The notes under the pieces were generated by a model, which worked only from the letters and a program-made list of their open reading frames with translations, ran no database searches and was not told the origin of the DNA. Source: Ruegeria sp. R13_0 (GTDB taxonomy: Bacteria; Pseudomonadota; Alphaproteobacteria; Rhodobacterales; Rhodobacteraceae). From it: a DNA stretch of 64,000 bases. The stretch spans positions 1-64,000 of the forward strand of contig NZ_JAGHRB010000007.1 in NCBI RefSeq assembly GCF_017743995.1. The letters run 5' to 3'. The position numbers and the translations under genes are program-made. This document shows, in pieces, positions 32,402 through 43,270 of the stretch (position 1 is the first letter of the stretch; each line of letters opens with the position of its first letter).

Positions 32402-33757
32402 ATGATAGATAAATCACAATTGGCAAGGCTTGGACTTTTTGACGCGAAAGTGCCTCGCTACACCAGCTACCCGACCGCCCCCCATTTCAGCAATGATGTG
32501 GGGGCTGATCTTTTTGGTGACTGGATCGCCCGGATTAAGCCCGGTACCGCCATTTCGCTCTATGTCCATGTCCCCTTCTGTCGGCGTCTTTGCTGGTTCT
32601 GCGCCTGCCGCACGCAAGGCACGCAAACCGACAGCCCCGTGGTGGCCTATGTGGACGTACTGAAGGCCGAGCTTGACCTATTGGCCGCGCGCCTGCCCGA
32701 GGGGGTGGTTCTATCCCGCCTGCATTGGGGCGGTGGCACCCCGACCCTGTTGAATGCAGACCTGATGCGCGATCTGGCGCGCTACATTCTGGATATCGTG
32801 CCGCTGGGACCGGATGCCGAGTTCTCGGTCGAGATCGACCCGAATGAGATTGACGAAGCGCGTCTGGACGTCCTTGCCGAAGCGGGCATGAACCGCGCCT
32901 CGATCGGAGTGCAGGATTTCGATGATGAGATCCAGAAAACCATCGGGCGCATCCAAAGCTACGATACCACGCGGGATGCGGTCGATATGATCCGCGCGCG
33001 CGGGATTACCAGCCTGAATGCCGACATCCTGTTTGGCCTGCCGCATCAGACCAAAGCGCGGATGACCGAAAGCGTTCAGAAGCTTCTGTCGCTCAGCCCG
33101 GATCGTGTCGCGCTTTATGGCTATGCCCATGTGCCGTGGATGGCGAAACGGCAGCAACTGATCCCGTCCGAGGCTCTGCCAACGCCCGAGCAGCGTCTTG
33201 ATCTGTTCGACACCGCCCGCCGCCTGTTCATGTGGGACAACTACGCCGAGATCGGAATCGACCACTTCGCAACGCAAGAGGACGGCCTGACCAAAGCACT
33301 GAAAGCGGGCCAGCTAAAACGCAACTTCCAGGGCTATACCGATGATCAGGCCGAGGTTCTGATCGGCGTCGGAGCAAGCTCGATCTCACGCTTTCCTCAG
33401 GGCTACGCGCAAAACAACCCCGCGACCTCGGCCCATGCCAAGGCAATCCGCGACGGTCAGTTCTCGACCTCGCGCGGGCATTTGTTCAAGGGGCAGGACG
33501 TGCTGCGCGCCCGTCTGATCGAAGCGTTGATGTGCGATTTCCGGATCGACTCGGCCGAGATCCTGCGCGGCTATGATGTGTCCAGCGCAGAGCTGAACAA
33601 GATGTATGCCGAGGTGAACGCAAGATTTGACGGCCTGCTGCGTGTCACCGATGACGGGCTGTTCATCCCGCCCGAAGCGCGCGCCCTGACCCGAATAGTC
33701 GCCCGCAGTTTCGATGCCTATGACCTGAGCAAAGCCGGACATAGCTCTGCGATCTAA
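32402..33757 (+). CDS. hemN: Oxygen-independent coproporphyrinogen III oxidase
   Basis: A radical SAM enzyme converting coproporphyrinogen III to protoporphyrinogen IX without oxygen, for haem synthesis at low oxygen. The 451-residue product has the cluster motif C60-x3-C64-x2-C67 in VPFCRRLCWFCAC, the following GGGTPT at about residue 110, and the HemN C-terminal domain. The ribosome binding site AAAGG lies 7 nt before the ATG. It is divergent from fnrL, and the shared FNR site makes it a likely FnrL target. Confidence 0.95.
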   Translation: MIDKSQLARLGLFDAKVPRYTSYPTAPHFSNDVGADLFGDWIARIKPGTAISLYVHVPFCRRLCWFCACRTQGTQTDSPVVAYVDVLKAELDLLAARLPEGVVLSRLHWGGGTPTLLNADLMRDLARYILDIVPLGPDAEFSVEIDPNEIDEARLDVLAEAGMNRASIGVQDFDDEIQKTIGRIQSYDTTRDAVDMIRARGITSLNADILFGLPHQTKARMTESVQKLLSLSPDRVALYGYAHVPWMAKRQQLIPSEALPTPEQRLDLFDTARRLFMWDNYAEIGIDHFATQEDGLTKALKAGQLKRNFQGYTDDQAEVLIGVGASSISRFPQGYAQNNPATSAHAKAIRDGQFSTSRGHLFKGQDVLRARLIEALMCDFRIDSAEILRGYDVSSAELNKMYAEVNARFDGLLRVTDDGLFIPPEARALTRIVARSFDAYDLSKAGHSSAI

Positions 33758-33971
33758 CCTCGGGCAAGCGGCCCGGTTTTCGGCAGACCCGAGCCGATCC
33801 CGAACGGGGGCTTGACGCAAGGCTGGTGTTTTCTCCACACTCGGGGCGTGGGTCTTCGATCAGATCCACAGCCCGAGGCAGGCAAATCCGCAGACAAACC
33901 ATGCCAACGCATTTGCGCAAGGCAGCCCCTTTCGTGCAGCCACTCTGCAACCTGAAAGAGGGACAGCACAT

Positions 33972-35900
33972 ATGCGCGTTTTCACCGTCCTAGGCCCCAG
34001 TCAATCGGGCAAATCCACTCTGGTCGAGGCCATCAGCCGCCTCGACGGGCGCCCGACAACATTCGACATCGCCGGAACCGTGCATTTGCACGGTTTTTCT
34101 TATTTGGACGAACCGTGGTGCGCGGTTGACGTGGATGGCGGCGGCGATGCTCTGGCCTATGTTGGACCGGCCATGGCGATCTCGGACGCCGCCGTGGTTG
34201 TCGTCCCGCCAGACCCCGATGCCGCCGTACTATGCGCGCCGTACCTACGGTTGGTGGAAGAGGCAGGCATCCCCTGCTTTCTGTTCATCAACCGAATGGA
34301 CAACCCCAACGGCCGTATCCGCGACATCATCGCGGCCTTGCAGACCTATTGCACCCATCACATCGCCTTGCGGCAGGTCCCGATCCGCGACGGCGATACA
34401 ATCATAGGCGCTGTTGATCTGATCTCGGAACGCGCGTGGAAGTACCAAGAAGGCCAGCCCTCGGCCTTGATCGAACTGCCTCAATCCGTCGAGGACCGTG
34501 AACAGGAAGCACGCACTGAATTGCTGGAAACGCTTTCCGATTTCGATGACCATCTACTGGAGCAGCTGATCGAAGACAAGCAGCCCCCCAGCGCCGAAAT
34601 TTACGATCTGGCCGCTCAGGTCCTGCAAAATCACCAGCTGATTCCAGCCTGTCTGGGAGCCGCGCAACATGGCAATGGGCTCACCCGCTTGATGAAAGCG
34701 CTGCGACACGAAGCGCCCGAGTTCGATATCGCCGCCGGGCGGGATGAGGCCGCAGACAATGCGCGCGCGATTGCGGGCTTTGCCGATGTGAAGAAACATA
34801 TCGGCAAGATCACCGTGCTGCGCGGGCTGGGCGATGGCGTCAAAGCGCATGAGGCTTTGGGAGGCGAAACGGTCGGCAATTTGACGAGCCTCGACGCCAA
34901 AACACAGATCGGTGCGTTGGAGGCCGGACAGATTGGGCTTGCGGTCAAGTCTGATCACCTGAACCCCGGATACATATACGACAGCCGGTCGGCTACGTCG
35001 CTTCCGGATTGGGCGTCTTCGCATCCGGTTGCGCACCGGCAGGTCGTCTCACCCGCGCATGAGCGCGACGACGTGCGCCTGTCAAATGCTCTGAGCCGTT
35101 TGGTCGAGATAGACCCGGGGCTGCATACGGAACAAGACGAGCTGAGCGGACATTCCGTACTCGGCTCTCAGGGCCCACAACACATGCGGCGCGTGACGGC
35201 CAAACTTCTGGAGGATTTCGGGATCGAGATCGAAACCGACCCGGTCGAGACCGCCTATCGCGAAACCATCCGCACGCCGGTCGAACATCGCCACCGTCAT
35301 CGCAAGCAATCGGGCGGCGCCGGACAATTCGCCGACGTTGTGATCTCGGTCGCGCCTCTACCCCGTGGCTCGGGCTTTCAATTCGAAGAGGTTGTGAAGG
35401 GTGGCGCGGTGCCGAAGAACTACATCCCATCCGTGGAGCACGGGGCCAAAGACGCTTTGGTACAAGGCCCCGAAGGCTTCCCGGTCGTGGATGTCAAAAT
35501 TACCCTAAGCGACGGCAAACACCACAATGTCGATAGTTCGGACTACGCGTTCCGAACGGCGGGAAAGAACGCAGTGCGCGAGGCATTGCCGCAGGCGAAA
35601 CCCGTGGTGCTGCAACCGATTCTCACAGCCGAGATTCATCTGCCGTCAGATTTCGTCGGCGATCTGGTCCCTACGATCAGTTCTCTGCAAGGGCAGGTTT
35701 TGGGGTTCGAGGGCAATCCGGATGCCTCAGGTTGGGAAATCTTCAACGCCCAACTGCCCGCTGTCGCGCAAGATGAGTTGCACCGAACCCTCGCCAGTGC
35801 CACGCGGGGCACGGGGTGGGTCAAACTGAGCTTCGATCACTATGAAGAACTGCGCGGACCGGTCCCAAAACCCGCCGATCGCGAAAAAGCCAACGCCTGA
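33972..35900 (+). CDS. EF-G-like protein (divergent paralogue)
   Basis: The 642-residue protein has EF-G architecture but is shorter and divergent. The P-loop GPSQSGKST is at residues 8-16 and NRMD is near residue 107. The RGIT switch I motif is absent, and the canonical DTPGH is replaced by DVDGGGD. Domains II, IV and V are recognisable: domain IV has RHRKQSGGAGQFADVVISV, matching the [13 protein letters not shown] motif. It is probably cytoplasmic. Its role is unknown; such paralogues are seen as EF-G-like proteins in alphaproteobacteria. The start is behind GAGGGACAGCACAT. It is convergent with yejF. Confidence 0.82.
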   Translation: MRVFTVLGPSQSGKSTLVEAISRLDGRPTTFDIAGTVHLHGFSYLDEPWCAVDVDGGGDALAYVGPAMAISDAAVVVVPPDPDAAVLCAPYLRLVEEAGIPCFLFINRMDNPNGRIRDIIAALQTYCTHHIALRQVPIRDGDTIIGAVDLISERAWKYQEGQPSALIELPQSVEDREQEARTELLETLSDFDDHLLEQLIEDKQPPSAEIYDLAAQVLQNHQLIPACLGAAQHGNGLTRLMKALRHEAPEFDIAAGRDEAADNARAIAGFADVKKHIGKITVLRGLGDGVKAHEALGGETVGNLTSLDAKTQIGALEAGQIGLAVKSDHLNPGYIYDSRSATSLPDWASSHPVAHRQVVSPAHERDDVRLSNALSRLVEIDPGLHTEQDELSGHSVLGSQGPQHMRRVTAKLLEDFGIEIETDPVETAYRETIRTPVEHRHRHRKQSGGAGQFADVVISVAPLPRGSGFQFEEVVKGGAVPKNYIPSVEHGAKDALVQGPEGFPVVDVKITLSDGKHHNVDSSDYAFRTAGKNAVREALPQAKPVVLQPILTAEIHLPSDFVGDLVPTISSLQGQVLGFEGNPDASGWEIFNAQLPAVAQDELHRTLASATRGTGWVKLSFDHYEELRGPVPKPADREKANA

Positions 35901-35911
35901 GCGGACAGTAG

Positions 35912-35929
35912 GGCGGGCTTCAGCCCGCC
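35912..35929. terminator. Short hairpin at the convergent 3' ends of the EF-G-like gene and yejF
   Basis: Arms ggcgggct and agcccgcc with a 2-nt centre overlap the yejF stop codon at 35920-35922, 12 bp after the plus-strand stop. There is no clear T-run, so termination is likely weak or Rho-assisted. Confidence 0.5.
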
Positions 35930-37497
35930 GCCGCAATCAATTCACGGGTGTAATCTGTTTGCGCATTTTCAAACAGGTCCTCGGACGCGCCCATCTCGAC
36001 CACGTCGCCGTTGCGCATGACGATGACCTTGTGGGACATCGCCCGCACAACCTTTAGGTCGTGACTGATAAATAGATACGCCAGCCCGTATTTCCGCTGC
36101 AGATCGCGCAGGAGATCAACGATTTGCACCTGCACCGTCATGTCCAGCGCGCTTGTCGGCTCATCCAAAACCAGTAGTTTCGGACGCAGCACCATGGCCC
36201 GCGCAATTGCAATCCGCTGACGCTGCCCGCCCGAAAACTCATGCGGGTAGCGGTCCATTGAGGCTGGGTCCAAGCCCACCTCTCTCATCACTTCGGCCAC
36301 TAGCTCGCGCGGGGCGCGATGGGGGTCGACATTGTGAATAGAGAGCCCCTCCGAGATGATCTGCTGGCACGTCATACGTGGGCTCAGGCTGCCGAACGGG
36401 TCCTGAAACACGATCTGCATGTCCTTGCGCAGGCGCCGCAACTCTCGCGTGGACCAGCGGCGCACATCCTGATCGCGGAAGGTGATCCCACCCTCGGACG
36501 CGATCAACCGCATGATGGCCAGCGCCATCGTCGTCTTGCCCGAGCCGCTTTCTCCGACGATGCCAAGGGTTTCCCCGGCCCGGACGCTGAACGTCGCATC
36601 GTTGACAGCCTTCACATAACCGACCGTGCGTTTCAGAAAGCCGCGCTGAATCGGGAACCAGACCTTCAGGTGGTCGGTCCGGGCGACCTCTTCCGCGTCT
36701 GCGGCGACGGGGTCGGGGTGCCCCGAAGGCTCGGCCTCCAGCAGTTTACGCGTATAGGGATGCTGTGGGTTGTTGAAAATCTCAGCCGTGATTCCGGTTT
36801 CGACAATCTCACCATCCTTCATCACACAGACCCGGTCGGCGATCCGACGCACAATTCCAAGGTCATGGGTGATGAAGAGCATCCCCATGTTCTCGGATTT
36901 CTGTAGCTCAGCCAGCAGCTCGAGTATCTGCGCCTGAATGGTCACGTCCAAGGCGGTCGTTGGTTCATCCGCGATCAGAACATCCGGTTTGTTGGCCAGC
37001 GCCATAGCAATCATCACACGCTGCCGCTGCCCGCCCGAAAGCTGGTGCGGATAACTGTCCAGACGATCCTCAGGGTCGCGAATGCCAACCTTGTTCAGCA
37101 ACTCCACAATTCTGTTGCGCGCGGCATCCCCTGCCAAGCCCTGATGCAGCGCCAGCGATTCCGCCATCTGCTTCTGGATCGTATGAAGCGGGTTGAGAGA
37201 GGTCATCGGCTCCTGAAAGATGAAGCTGATATCGTTGCCGCGCACCTCCATCAGCTTGTCCTCCGACGCGCCGATCATCTCGGCCCCGTCATATTTGACC
37301 GAACCTTCGACCATGGCGCTGTCGCCCAGCAGCGACACTGTCGACAATGCCGTCACCGACTTGCCCGAGCCGGACTCACCCACCAAGGCAACCGTCTCCC
37401 CCCGATCCACGGTGAAGGAGACGCCTTTAACCGCAGCCGATACCTCTCCGTCCTGGCGGAACGAGACCTTGAGGTTGTTTACATCCAAAAGGCTCAT
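35920..37497 (-). CDS. yejF: Peptide ABC transporter, dual ATP-binding protein (YejF type)
   Basis: A 525-residue fusion of two ABC ATPase domains that powers import of oligopeptides. The first domain has the Walker A GESGSGKS near residue 39, signature LSGGQRQRV and Walker B VLIADEPT; the second has GESGSGKT near residue 314, FSGGQRQRI and LLVLDEPT. Each is followed by the short oligopeptide-type C-terminal extension. It overlaps yejE by 4 bp. In enterobacteria YejABEF imports microcin C and other peptides; the natural substrate here is unknown. Confidence 0.93.
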   Translation of the reverse strand: MSLLDVNNLKVSFRQDGEVSAAVKGVSFTVDRGETVALVGESGSGKSVTALSTVSLLGDSAMVEGSVKYDGAEMIGASEDKLMEVRGNDISFIFQEPMTSLNPLHTIQKQMAESLALHQGLAGDAARNRIVELLNKVGIRDPEDRLDSYPHQLSGGQRQRVMIAMALANKPDVLIADEPTTALDVTIQAQILELLAELQKSENMGMLFITHDLGIVRRIADRVCVMKDGEIVETGITAEIFNNPQHPYTRKLLEAEPSGHPDPVAADAEEVARTDHLKVWFPIQRGFLKRTVGYVKAVNDATFSVRAGETLGIVGESGSGKTTMALAIMRLIASEGGITFRDQDVRRWSTRELRRLRKDMQIVFQDPFGSLSPRMTCQQIISEGLSIHNVDPHRAPRELVAEVMREVGLDPASMDRYPHEFSGGQRQRIAIARAMVLRPKLLVLDEPTSALDMTVQVQIVDLLRDLQRKYGLAYLFISHDLKVVRAMSHKVIVMRNGDVVEMGASEDLFENAQTDYTRELIAAAG

Positions 37498-38600
37498 GAG
37501 AAGGTCTTTCTGGGATCAAACGCATCGCGGACGCCTTCAAAAATGAAGACCAACAGCGACAGCATGATGGCGAAGGTGAAAAAGGCGGTGAAGGCCAGCC
37601 ACGGGGCCTGCAGGTTCTGTTTGGCTTGCAGAGTCAGCTCACCCAGAGACGGGGCCGAAGAGGGTAGACCGAAGCCAAGGAAATCCAATGAGGCTAGCCC
37701 GCCAATTGTACCAGTCACGATGAAGGGCATGAAGGTCAGCGTCGCAACCATCGCATTTGGCAGCATGTGACGGAACATGATGGTCATGTTACCGACGCCC
37801 AGCGCCCGCGCGGCGCGGACATATTCCAGATTGCGCGCCCGCAGGAACTCGGCCCTCACAACGCTGACCAATCCGGTCCAGCTGAACAGGATCATCAGGA
37901 TCACCAGAAGCCAGAAACTTCGGCCCAGAATGGCGAACATGATGATGATGACGTAAAGAGACGGGGTCGCGGACCATATCTCGATGACCCGCTGAAAAAT
38001 CAGGTCGAGCCAGCCACCAAAGAAGCCTTGAATGGCCCCAGCGAAAATACCGATTAGGCTGGCCACGCCTGTCACCATCAAAGTGAACAGGATCGACAGG
38101 CGAAAGCCGTAAATAACCCGCGCCAGCACGTCCCGTTTGGTATCATCCGTTCCCAGCAGGTTCTGACCATTCGGCGGCAAGGGGGCTGCACCGGGGCGAT
38201 CAACGCTGGTGTTGTAGGAATAGGGGATCAGCGGCCAGATGGCCCAACCTCGCTCGAACCCTTCGGCTTGAAATGTCCCCGCCTCGATCTGCTCGACGAT
38301 ACCTTCGGGGTCGTCGAAACACTCCTCAAGCCCGCCACTGTCGATCAGGCAGCGGACCTCGGGGTCGCGATAGATCGCTTCGGTCTGGAAATCGCCGCCA
38401 AATTCAGTTTCGGGATAGAAATTAAAAATCGGCGTGTAGAATTGACCACGGTATTGCACTAGGATCGGTTTATCATTGGCAATGAACTCGGCGAATAGGG
38501 ACAGGCCGAACAGCACCGAAAAGATGATCAGCGACCAGAAAGCCCGGCCATTGCGTCGGAAATTGCGCCAACGCCGTTGATTGAGAGGGGAAAGCGCCAT
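37494..38600 (-). CDS. yejE: Peptide ABC transporter permease (YejE type)
   Basis: An inner-membrane permease of 368 residues. One helix is at about residues 22-43, followed by a large periplasmic segment, then five helices in the binding-protein-dependent permease domain with the EAA-like loop EFLRARNLEYVRAARALGVG. The N-terminal NQRRWRNFRRNGRAFWS is typical of YejE. It directly adjoins yejB (next base) and overlaps yejF by 4 bp. Confidence 0.93.
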   Translation of the reverse strand: MALSPLNQRRWRNFRRNGRAFWSLIIFSVLFGLSLFAEFIANDKPILVQYRGQFYTPIFNFYPETEFGGDFQTEAIYRDPEVRCLIDSGGLEECFDDPEGIVEQIEAGTFQAEGFERGWAIWPLIPYSYNTSVDRPGAAPLPPNGQNLLGTDDTKRDVLARVIYGFRLSILFTLMVTGVASLIGIFAGAIQGFFGGWLDLIFQRVIEIWSATPSLYVIIIMFAILGRSFWLLVILMILFSWTGLVSVVRAEFLRARNLEYVRAARALGVGNMTIMFRHMLPNAMVATLTFMPFIVTGTIGGLASLDFLGFGLPSSAPSLGELTLQAKQNLQAPWLAFTAFFTFAIMLSLLVFIFEGVRDAFDPRKTFS

Positions 38601-39695
38601 TTACCCCTCCCTCTTCTCAAAATCGATGCGTGGGTCGACCAGCACATACATCAGGTCGCTGATGATACCGACAACCAGCCCCATCAGACCAAAGATGAAC
38701 AGAGTGCCAAAGATCACCGGGTAGTCCCGCGCCACGGCGGCCTCGAACCCGAGGCGACCCAGACCGTCCAGGGAAAAGATCGTTTCAATAATGATCGAAC
38801 CGCCAAAGAAGACACCAATGAACACCGCCGGGAAACCCGCAATCACGATCAGCATCGCGTTGCGGAAGACATGACCATAGAGGACTTTGCGCTCCCCCAA
38901 TCCCTTGGCGCGAGCAGTCATGACATATTGCTTTTTGATCTCATCCAGAAACGAATTCTTGGTCAGCAGTGTCAGCGTCGCAAAGGCTGAAATCGTCAGG
39001 GCAATGATCGGCAGCGCGATGTGCCAGAAATAGTCGGCTATCTTGCCCAAAAGGCTGAGGCTGTCCCAATTATCAGAGGTCAGCCCCCGCAGCGGGAAGA
39101 TCTGCCAGTAGGATCCACCGGCAAAGAGTACCAGCAGGAGAATGGCAAACAGGAAACCTGGGATGGCGTAGGCCACGATGATCGCTCCACTGGTCACGGT
39201 ATCGAACCGCGACCCGTCCTTGACTGCTTTGCGGATGCCTAGCGGAATCGAAACCAGATAGGCAATCAGCGTCGACCACAGACCCAGTGAGATAGACACG
39301 GGCATCTTTTCCAACACCAAATCAATCACGCTGATCGACCGGAAATAGCTCTCGCCAAAATCGAGCGTTAGGTAATTGCCCATCATGCCAAGAAAACGCT
39401 CAAGCGGCGGCTTGTCGAAACCGAACTCCTTTTCCAATTCGGCAATAAACTCAGGAGGCAGGCCGCGCGCACCCACATATTTGTCGTCGAACACACCGCC
39501 TGCGGGCTCGGACCCTGCACCTGCGTCTCCGCCCCCAGCGAAGCCCGCGAAGACATCGCCCTGTCCTTCGATCTGAGCGATGATTTGTTCAACGGGTCCA
39601 CCCGGAACAAACTGCACCAGCGTGAAGTTAACGACCATAATGCCCAGCAAGGTCGGAATGACCAAAAGCAGGCGTCTTAGAATATAGGCGCCCAT
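38601..39695 (-). CDS. yejB: Peptide ABC transporter permease (YejB type)
   Basis: The partner permease, 364 residues. It begins [20 protein letters not shown] with the first membrane helix, then a Gly/Ala-rich periplasmic loop (residues about 45-75) and five further helices with the EAA-like loop [20 protein letters not shown]. It begins one base after yejA ends and is immediately followed by yejE, so the operon is tightly packed. Confidence 0.93.
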   Translation of the reverse strand: MGAYILRRLLLVIPTLLGIMVVNFTLVQFVPGGPVEQIIAQIEGQGDVFAGFAGGGDAGAGSEPAGGVFDDKYVGARGLPPEFIAELEKEFGFDKPPLERFLGMMGNYLTLDFGESYFRSISVIDLVLEKMPVSISLGLWSTLIAYLVSIPLGIRKAVKDGSRFDTVTSGAIIVAYAIPGFLFAILLLVLFAGGSYWQIFPLRGLTSDNWDSLSLLGKIADYFWHIALPIIALTISAFATLTLLTKNSFLDEIKKQYVMTARAKGLGERKVLYGHVFRNAMLIVIAGFPAVFIGVFFGGSIIIETIFSLDGLGRLGFEAAVARDYPVIFGTLFIFGLMGLVVGIISDLMYVLVDPRIDFEKREG

Positions 39696-39696
39696 T

Positions 39697-41604
39697 TTAC
39701 CGCAGCGCGCCTTTTGCCTTCAAATCGGCTTCTTTCTCGGGGTTGATCCACCAAAGGTCCAAATGACCTAACGAATAGGGTGGCAGGTTCTCAGGGTATT
39801 CGTACATGTCGTAATAGGCTGTCCAGTAGTGCGCGATGTATCCCACAGGGATCACGAAAAACTCATACCTCAGGGCACGATCCAAAGCCATAAGTGCTGC
39901 GTCCTGATCAGCCTGATTGTCGGTTGCAAACGACGCTTCAATAATCGCGTCGACCAACGGGCTTGCCAGGCCAGCGGGATTGAACAGGCTAAAGGCTGCC
40001 TCTTCGGACCCATACATCTGGCTCAATCCGCCGCCCGTCGACAGGAATGACCCATACCGCGTGGAATAGACCATATCGTAGTCGCGCTCTCGGCTACGCA
40101 ATGTGTATTGTGCCGGATCAACCTTTTCCGCAGATGCATCTACACCCAATGCCTGAAGGTTCTGAACGTAGGTTTCGATCATCGTCGCCGTGGATGTCGG
40201 CAAGTTCGAAGGGTATGGGATGTTTACTTTCAGCGTCTGCCCTTCGGCATTGCGACGCACGTTGCCTTCGCCCACGGGCCAACCCGCCTCGTCCAACATC
40301 TTCGACGCTTTACGCAGGTTGCGCCGGTCATTCAGGCGCGCTGGGTTGGATTCATGCGCGACGACGACATCCTCGGAAAGAAAATCGGCTGGGACGGCAT
40401 CGCCAAGCGTTTCCAAGAAAGCCAGCTCTGGGCCCGATGGGGTGCCCTGCGCTTCAAGCGGTGTGCCTTGCACAAATGAGTTGCGCGGTGAATTCAAGCC
40501 AAACAACAGAGATTCGTTTGCCCATTCGAAGTTGAACGCCAGAGCCAACGCTTTTCGAACGTTCTTATCTGCGAATTGGGGCTTGCCGAGATTGAACACA
40601 AAACCAGACGGCGTCGGCGGGCTGCCATCCATGATTTCGTCGCGCACAACCGAACCCTCTGTCAGCTTGGGGAAGTCATAGCTTGTCGCCCAAAGCTTGG
40701 GGTCGCTCTCGATCCGCATCGTATATTCGCCCGCCTTGAAACCTTCGAACGCGGCAGTCTGGTCAGCAAAATATTCGACGCGAATAGTGTCAAAGTTGTT
40801 GCGGCCTACGTTGAATGGCAGGTCTTTGCCCCAATAGTCGTCGCGGCGCTTGTAGACGATACGGCGGTTGATGTCATAACTGTCCAGCTTGTATGGACCC
40901 GAACCGACCGCCACTTCCAGCCGAGGTTCATCCAGACGACGCGACTCGTCTGCTTCAAACCACGCTTTCGAGAAGACAGGCGTCGATCCTACGGTTTCGA
41001 TCAAGCTACGGCGCGTGACTTCTGGGTTGAACGTGAACCTTACAGTGTGATCATCTAGCGCCTCGGCCTCGGTGACCATGCGCCCGACAGCCTGCGCGTA
41101 AGACGGCAGGCCCTGCTCGATAAACAAACGGTGGCTGTAAACAACGTCTTCGGCCGTGACCGGTGTTCCATCCCAGAACATGGCCTCAGGGCGCAAGTTG
41201 AAAATGACGTAGTTGCGGCCTTCGTCGTACTCGAGACTTTCCGCCAGAACACCGTAGTACTGACCGACACTGTCATCCGCGCTTTCGAACAGCCGATCAT
41301 ATTGGATTGTGGTTAACGCTCCGCTACGACCCTTTCGTGAGTAAGGATTCAGCGAGTCAAAGGTTCCAGACGCTGCCAGTGACATCTCACCGCCTTTTGG
41401 AGCGTCGGGGTTCACGTAATTCAGATGCGGATAGTCAGCCGGGTAGTCCAGATTTCCAAAATAGGAGTACCCGTGACTGGTTGTAACGTTTTCATCATTC
41501 GCTTGGGCGACCTCGGCTGATCCGAGCGTCACGGCGACCAACCCTAAGACCACCCCCCAATGCCGAATACTCATGTCGCGCGCAGCAGGCAGGAGGGGTT
41601 TCAT
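39697..41604 (-). CDS. yejA: Peptide ABC transporter substrate-binding protein (YejA type)
   Basis: A periplasmic solute-binding protein of the peptide/nickel family. The ATG at 41604 is chosen because AGAGGA is correctly spaced; in-frame ATG codons at 41613 and 41634 are alternatives. The 635-residue product has a signal peptide with hydrophobic core [14 protein letters not shown] and probable cleavage after EVAQA (about residue 35). The mature part opens [20 protein letters not shown], typical of YejA. It is the first gene of the operon. Confidence 0.92.
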   Translation of the reverse strand: MKPLLPAARDMSIRHWGVVLGLVAVTLGSAEVAQANDENVTTSHGYSYFGNLDYPADYPHLNYVNPDAPKGGEMSLAASGTFDSLNPYSRKGRSGALTTIQYDRLFESADDSVGQYYGVLAESLEYDEGRNYVIFNLRPEAMFWDGTPVTAEDVVYSHRLFIEQGLPSYAQAVGRMVTEAEALDDHTVRFTFNPEVTRRSLIETVGSTPVFSKAWFEADESRRLDEPRLEVAVGSGPYKLDSYDINRRIVYKRRDDYWGKDLPFNVGRNNFDTIRVEYFADQTAAFEGFKAGEYTMRIESDPKLWATSYDFPKLTEGSVVRDEIMDGSPPTPSGFVFNLGKPQFADKNVRKALALAFNFEWANESLLFGLNSPRNSFVQGTPLEAQGTPSGPELAFLETLGDAVPADFLSEDVVVAHESNPARLNDRRNLRKASKMLDEAGWPVGEGNVRRNAEGQTLKVNIPYPSNLPTSTATMIETYVQNLQALGVDASAEKVDPAQYTLRSRERDYDMVYSTRYGSFLSTGGGLSQMYGSEEAAFSLFNPAGLASPLVDAIIEASFATDNQADQDAALMALDRALRYEFFVIPVGYIAHYWTAYYDMYEYPENLPPYSLGHLDLWWINPEKEADLKAKGALR

Positions 41605-41718
41605 ATGGCTCATCCTCTGGATTGTTGTCGTCATCTATGTTTGTTCCGCCAGCTAAATCGCCAGTCCTGGCTGATTCAAGTTTAGAATGCGTGAACGCTT
41701 TGTGAAGATTTTCGACAT

Positions 41719-41749
41719 AAAAAAAGCCGCTGCACAAGGCAGCGGCTTT
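41719..41749 (-). terminator. Intrinsic terminator of the cytochrome c gene
   Basis: An 11-bp perfect stem (aaagccgctgc / gcagcggcttt) with a 5-nt loop is followed on the minus strand by seven T. It lies 27 bp after the cytochrome stop codon and upstream of yejA. Confidence 0.88.
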
Positions 41750-41775
41750 GGGTTTTTTCGCAAACGTGATGGCAA

Positions 41776-42291
41776 TCAGTTGCCGATGGTTTGCAGATAG
41801 GCAATCAGGTCCGCGCGGTCTTGCGGCTTTTTCAGGCCGGCAAAGCTCATGGATGTGCCCGAGATATAGGCGCTGGGTCTTTCAACGAAGGCGTCAAGCG
41901 CTTCGGGGGTCCAGTTGCCGCCATGCGCCTGCATCGCCGCCGAATAGCCGGTGAAGCCTTTGGCCGAGGCAACAGGCCGGTCTACTACGCCGTAAAGGTA
42001 GGGGCCGGTGCCGTTCGCGCCGTCTTCCAGCTTGTGGCACGCAGTACATTTGCGGAAAACTTTGGCACCCTTTTCAGGGTCTGCCGCGGCCAGCAGGTCT
42101 GCAAAGACCACCTCTTCGCCATCGGCGCTTTCGCCCGAGCTTTCGGTTTCGATGATATACGCAGCCTGTGCATCCCCATGGCCCCCATGCGAATGGTACA
42201 GGATGTCACCACCCCATTTGGCAAGAAGCAGCACAAGGAACGTGCCGAACAGGCCCGCAGCGGCCTTTGTAACTGTCATCGTGTCGAACAT
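41776..42291 (-). CDS. Membrane-anchored cytochrome c (CycM/c552 type)
   Basis: A 171-residue class I cytochrome c with an uncleaved N-terminal membrane helix (about residues 9-25), an acidic His/Gly-rich linker, the haem site CTACH at 82-86 and the axial methionine region SYISGTSMSF-like ISGTSMSFAGLKK near residue 145. It should sit on the periplasmic face and shuttle electrons from the bc1 complex to an oxidase. It is divergent from pheA, an arrangement common in Rhodobacterales. Single gene with its own terminator. Confidence 0.9.
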   Translation of the reverse strand: MFDTMTVTKAAAGLFGTFLVLLLAKWGGDILYHSHGGHGDAQAAYIIETESSGESADGEEVVFADLLAAADPEKGAKVFRKCTACHKLEDGANGTGPYLYGVVDRPVASAKGFTGYSAAMQAHGGNWTPEALDAFVERPSAYISGTSMSFAGLKKPQDRADLIAYLQTIGN

Positions 42292-42411
42292 TGATCGCTA
42301 GTCCATTTCAGCTGTCTGAAAAGGTGTCTAAGGCTTCCCCTTGCGAGAGGCAAGGTATAGACACCGCGACGAAACGCCCAATTCTGTAACTTGTTGCACG
42401 GGACCGACCAA

Positions 42412-43245
42412 ATGACCAATCGCATTGCCTTTCAAGGCGAACCCGGCGCCTACAGCCACGAAGCCTGCCGCAACGCGCGCCCGGAAATGGAGGCGCTGCC
42501 CTGCCGTACGTTCGAGGATGTGATCGAATCGGTTCGGTCCGGCGCGGCTGATCTGGCGATGTTGCCGGTCGAAAACACGACCTATGGGCGGGTGGCCGAT
42601 ATCCACCGGCTTTTGCCGCATAGTGGCCTGCAGATCATTGATGAGGCCTTCGTGCGCGTCCATATCAACCTGCTGGCCGTGCCCGGCGCGACGCTGGACG
42701 ACATCACCGAGGCGCATTCCCATCTGGTCCTGCTGCCCCAATGCGCGGGCTTCCTGCGCGAGCACGGTATTCATGGGCGGGTCAGCCCCGACAACGCCCG
42801 CGCCGCGCGTGAGGTATCCGAGGCGGGTGAAATCCATTCCGCCGCTCTGGCCAGCGAACTCGCCGGAGAGATCTACGGCCTGAACGTCCTCGCCCGTCAT
42901 ATCGAGGATCATGGCGACAACACCACGCGGTTTCTGGTCATGTCGCCCAAAGCCGACCTGTCGCGTCGGGGCGCGCATGGCATGATCACCAGCTTTGTCT
43001 TTCAGGTCCGCAACATTCCAGCGGCGCTATACAAAGCGATGGGTGGGTTTGCGACCAATGGGATCAACATGACCAAGCTGGAAAGCTACATGGTCGATGG
43101 CTCGTTCACCGCGACCCAGTTCTATGCCGATATCGTCGGGCATCCAGAAGACCGGAACGTGCAACTGGCCATGGACGAACTTGAGCATTTCACCACCAAT
43201 GTGGAAATACTTGGCGTCTACCCGGCGGCCCAACCACGCGGCTAG
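42412..43245 (+). CDS. pheA: Prephenate dehydratase
   Basis: Converts prephenate to phenylpyruvate in phenylalanine synthesis. The ATG at 42412 gives 277 residues starting MTNRIAFQGEPGAYSHEAC; an upstream in-frame TTG at 42391 is rejected. The catalytic domain contains LPVENTTYGRV and the TRF motif NTTRFLVM (about residue 165). The C-terminal ACT domain has NIPAALYKAMGGFATNGINM and the ESYM binding motif KLESYMVDGSF for feedback by phenylalanine. No chorismate mutase domain is fused. Confidence 0.95.
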   Translation: MTNRIAFQGEPGAYSHEACRNARPEMEALPCRTFEDVIESVRSGAADLAMLPVENTTYGRVADIHRLLPHSGLQIIDEAFVRVHINLLAVPGATLDDITEAHSHLVLLPQCAGFLREHGIHGRVSPDNARAAREVSEAGEIHSAALASELAGEIYGLNVLARHIEDHGDNTTRFLVMSPKADLSRRGAHGMITSFVFQVRNIPAALYKAMGGFATNGINMTKLESYMVDGSFTATQFYADIVGHPEDRNVQLAMDELEHFTTNVEILGVYPAAQPRG

Positions 43246-43270
43246 GACCCCGCTTCAGATAAAGGTGAGT

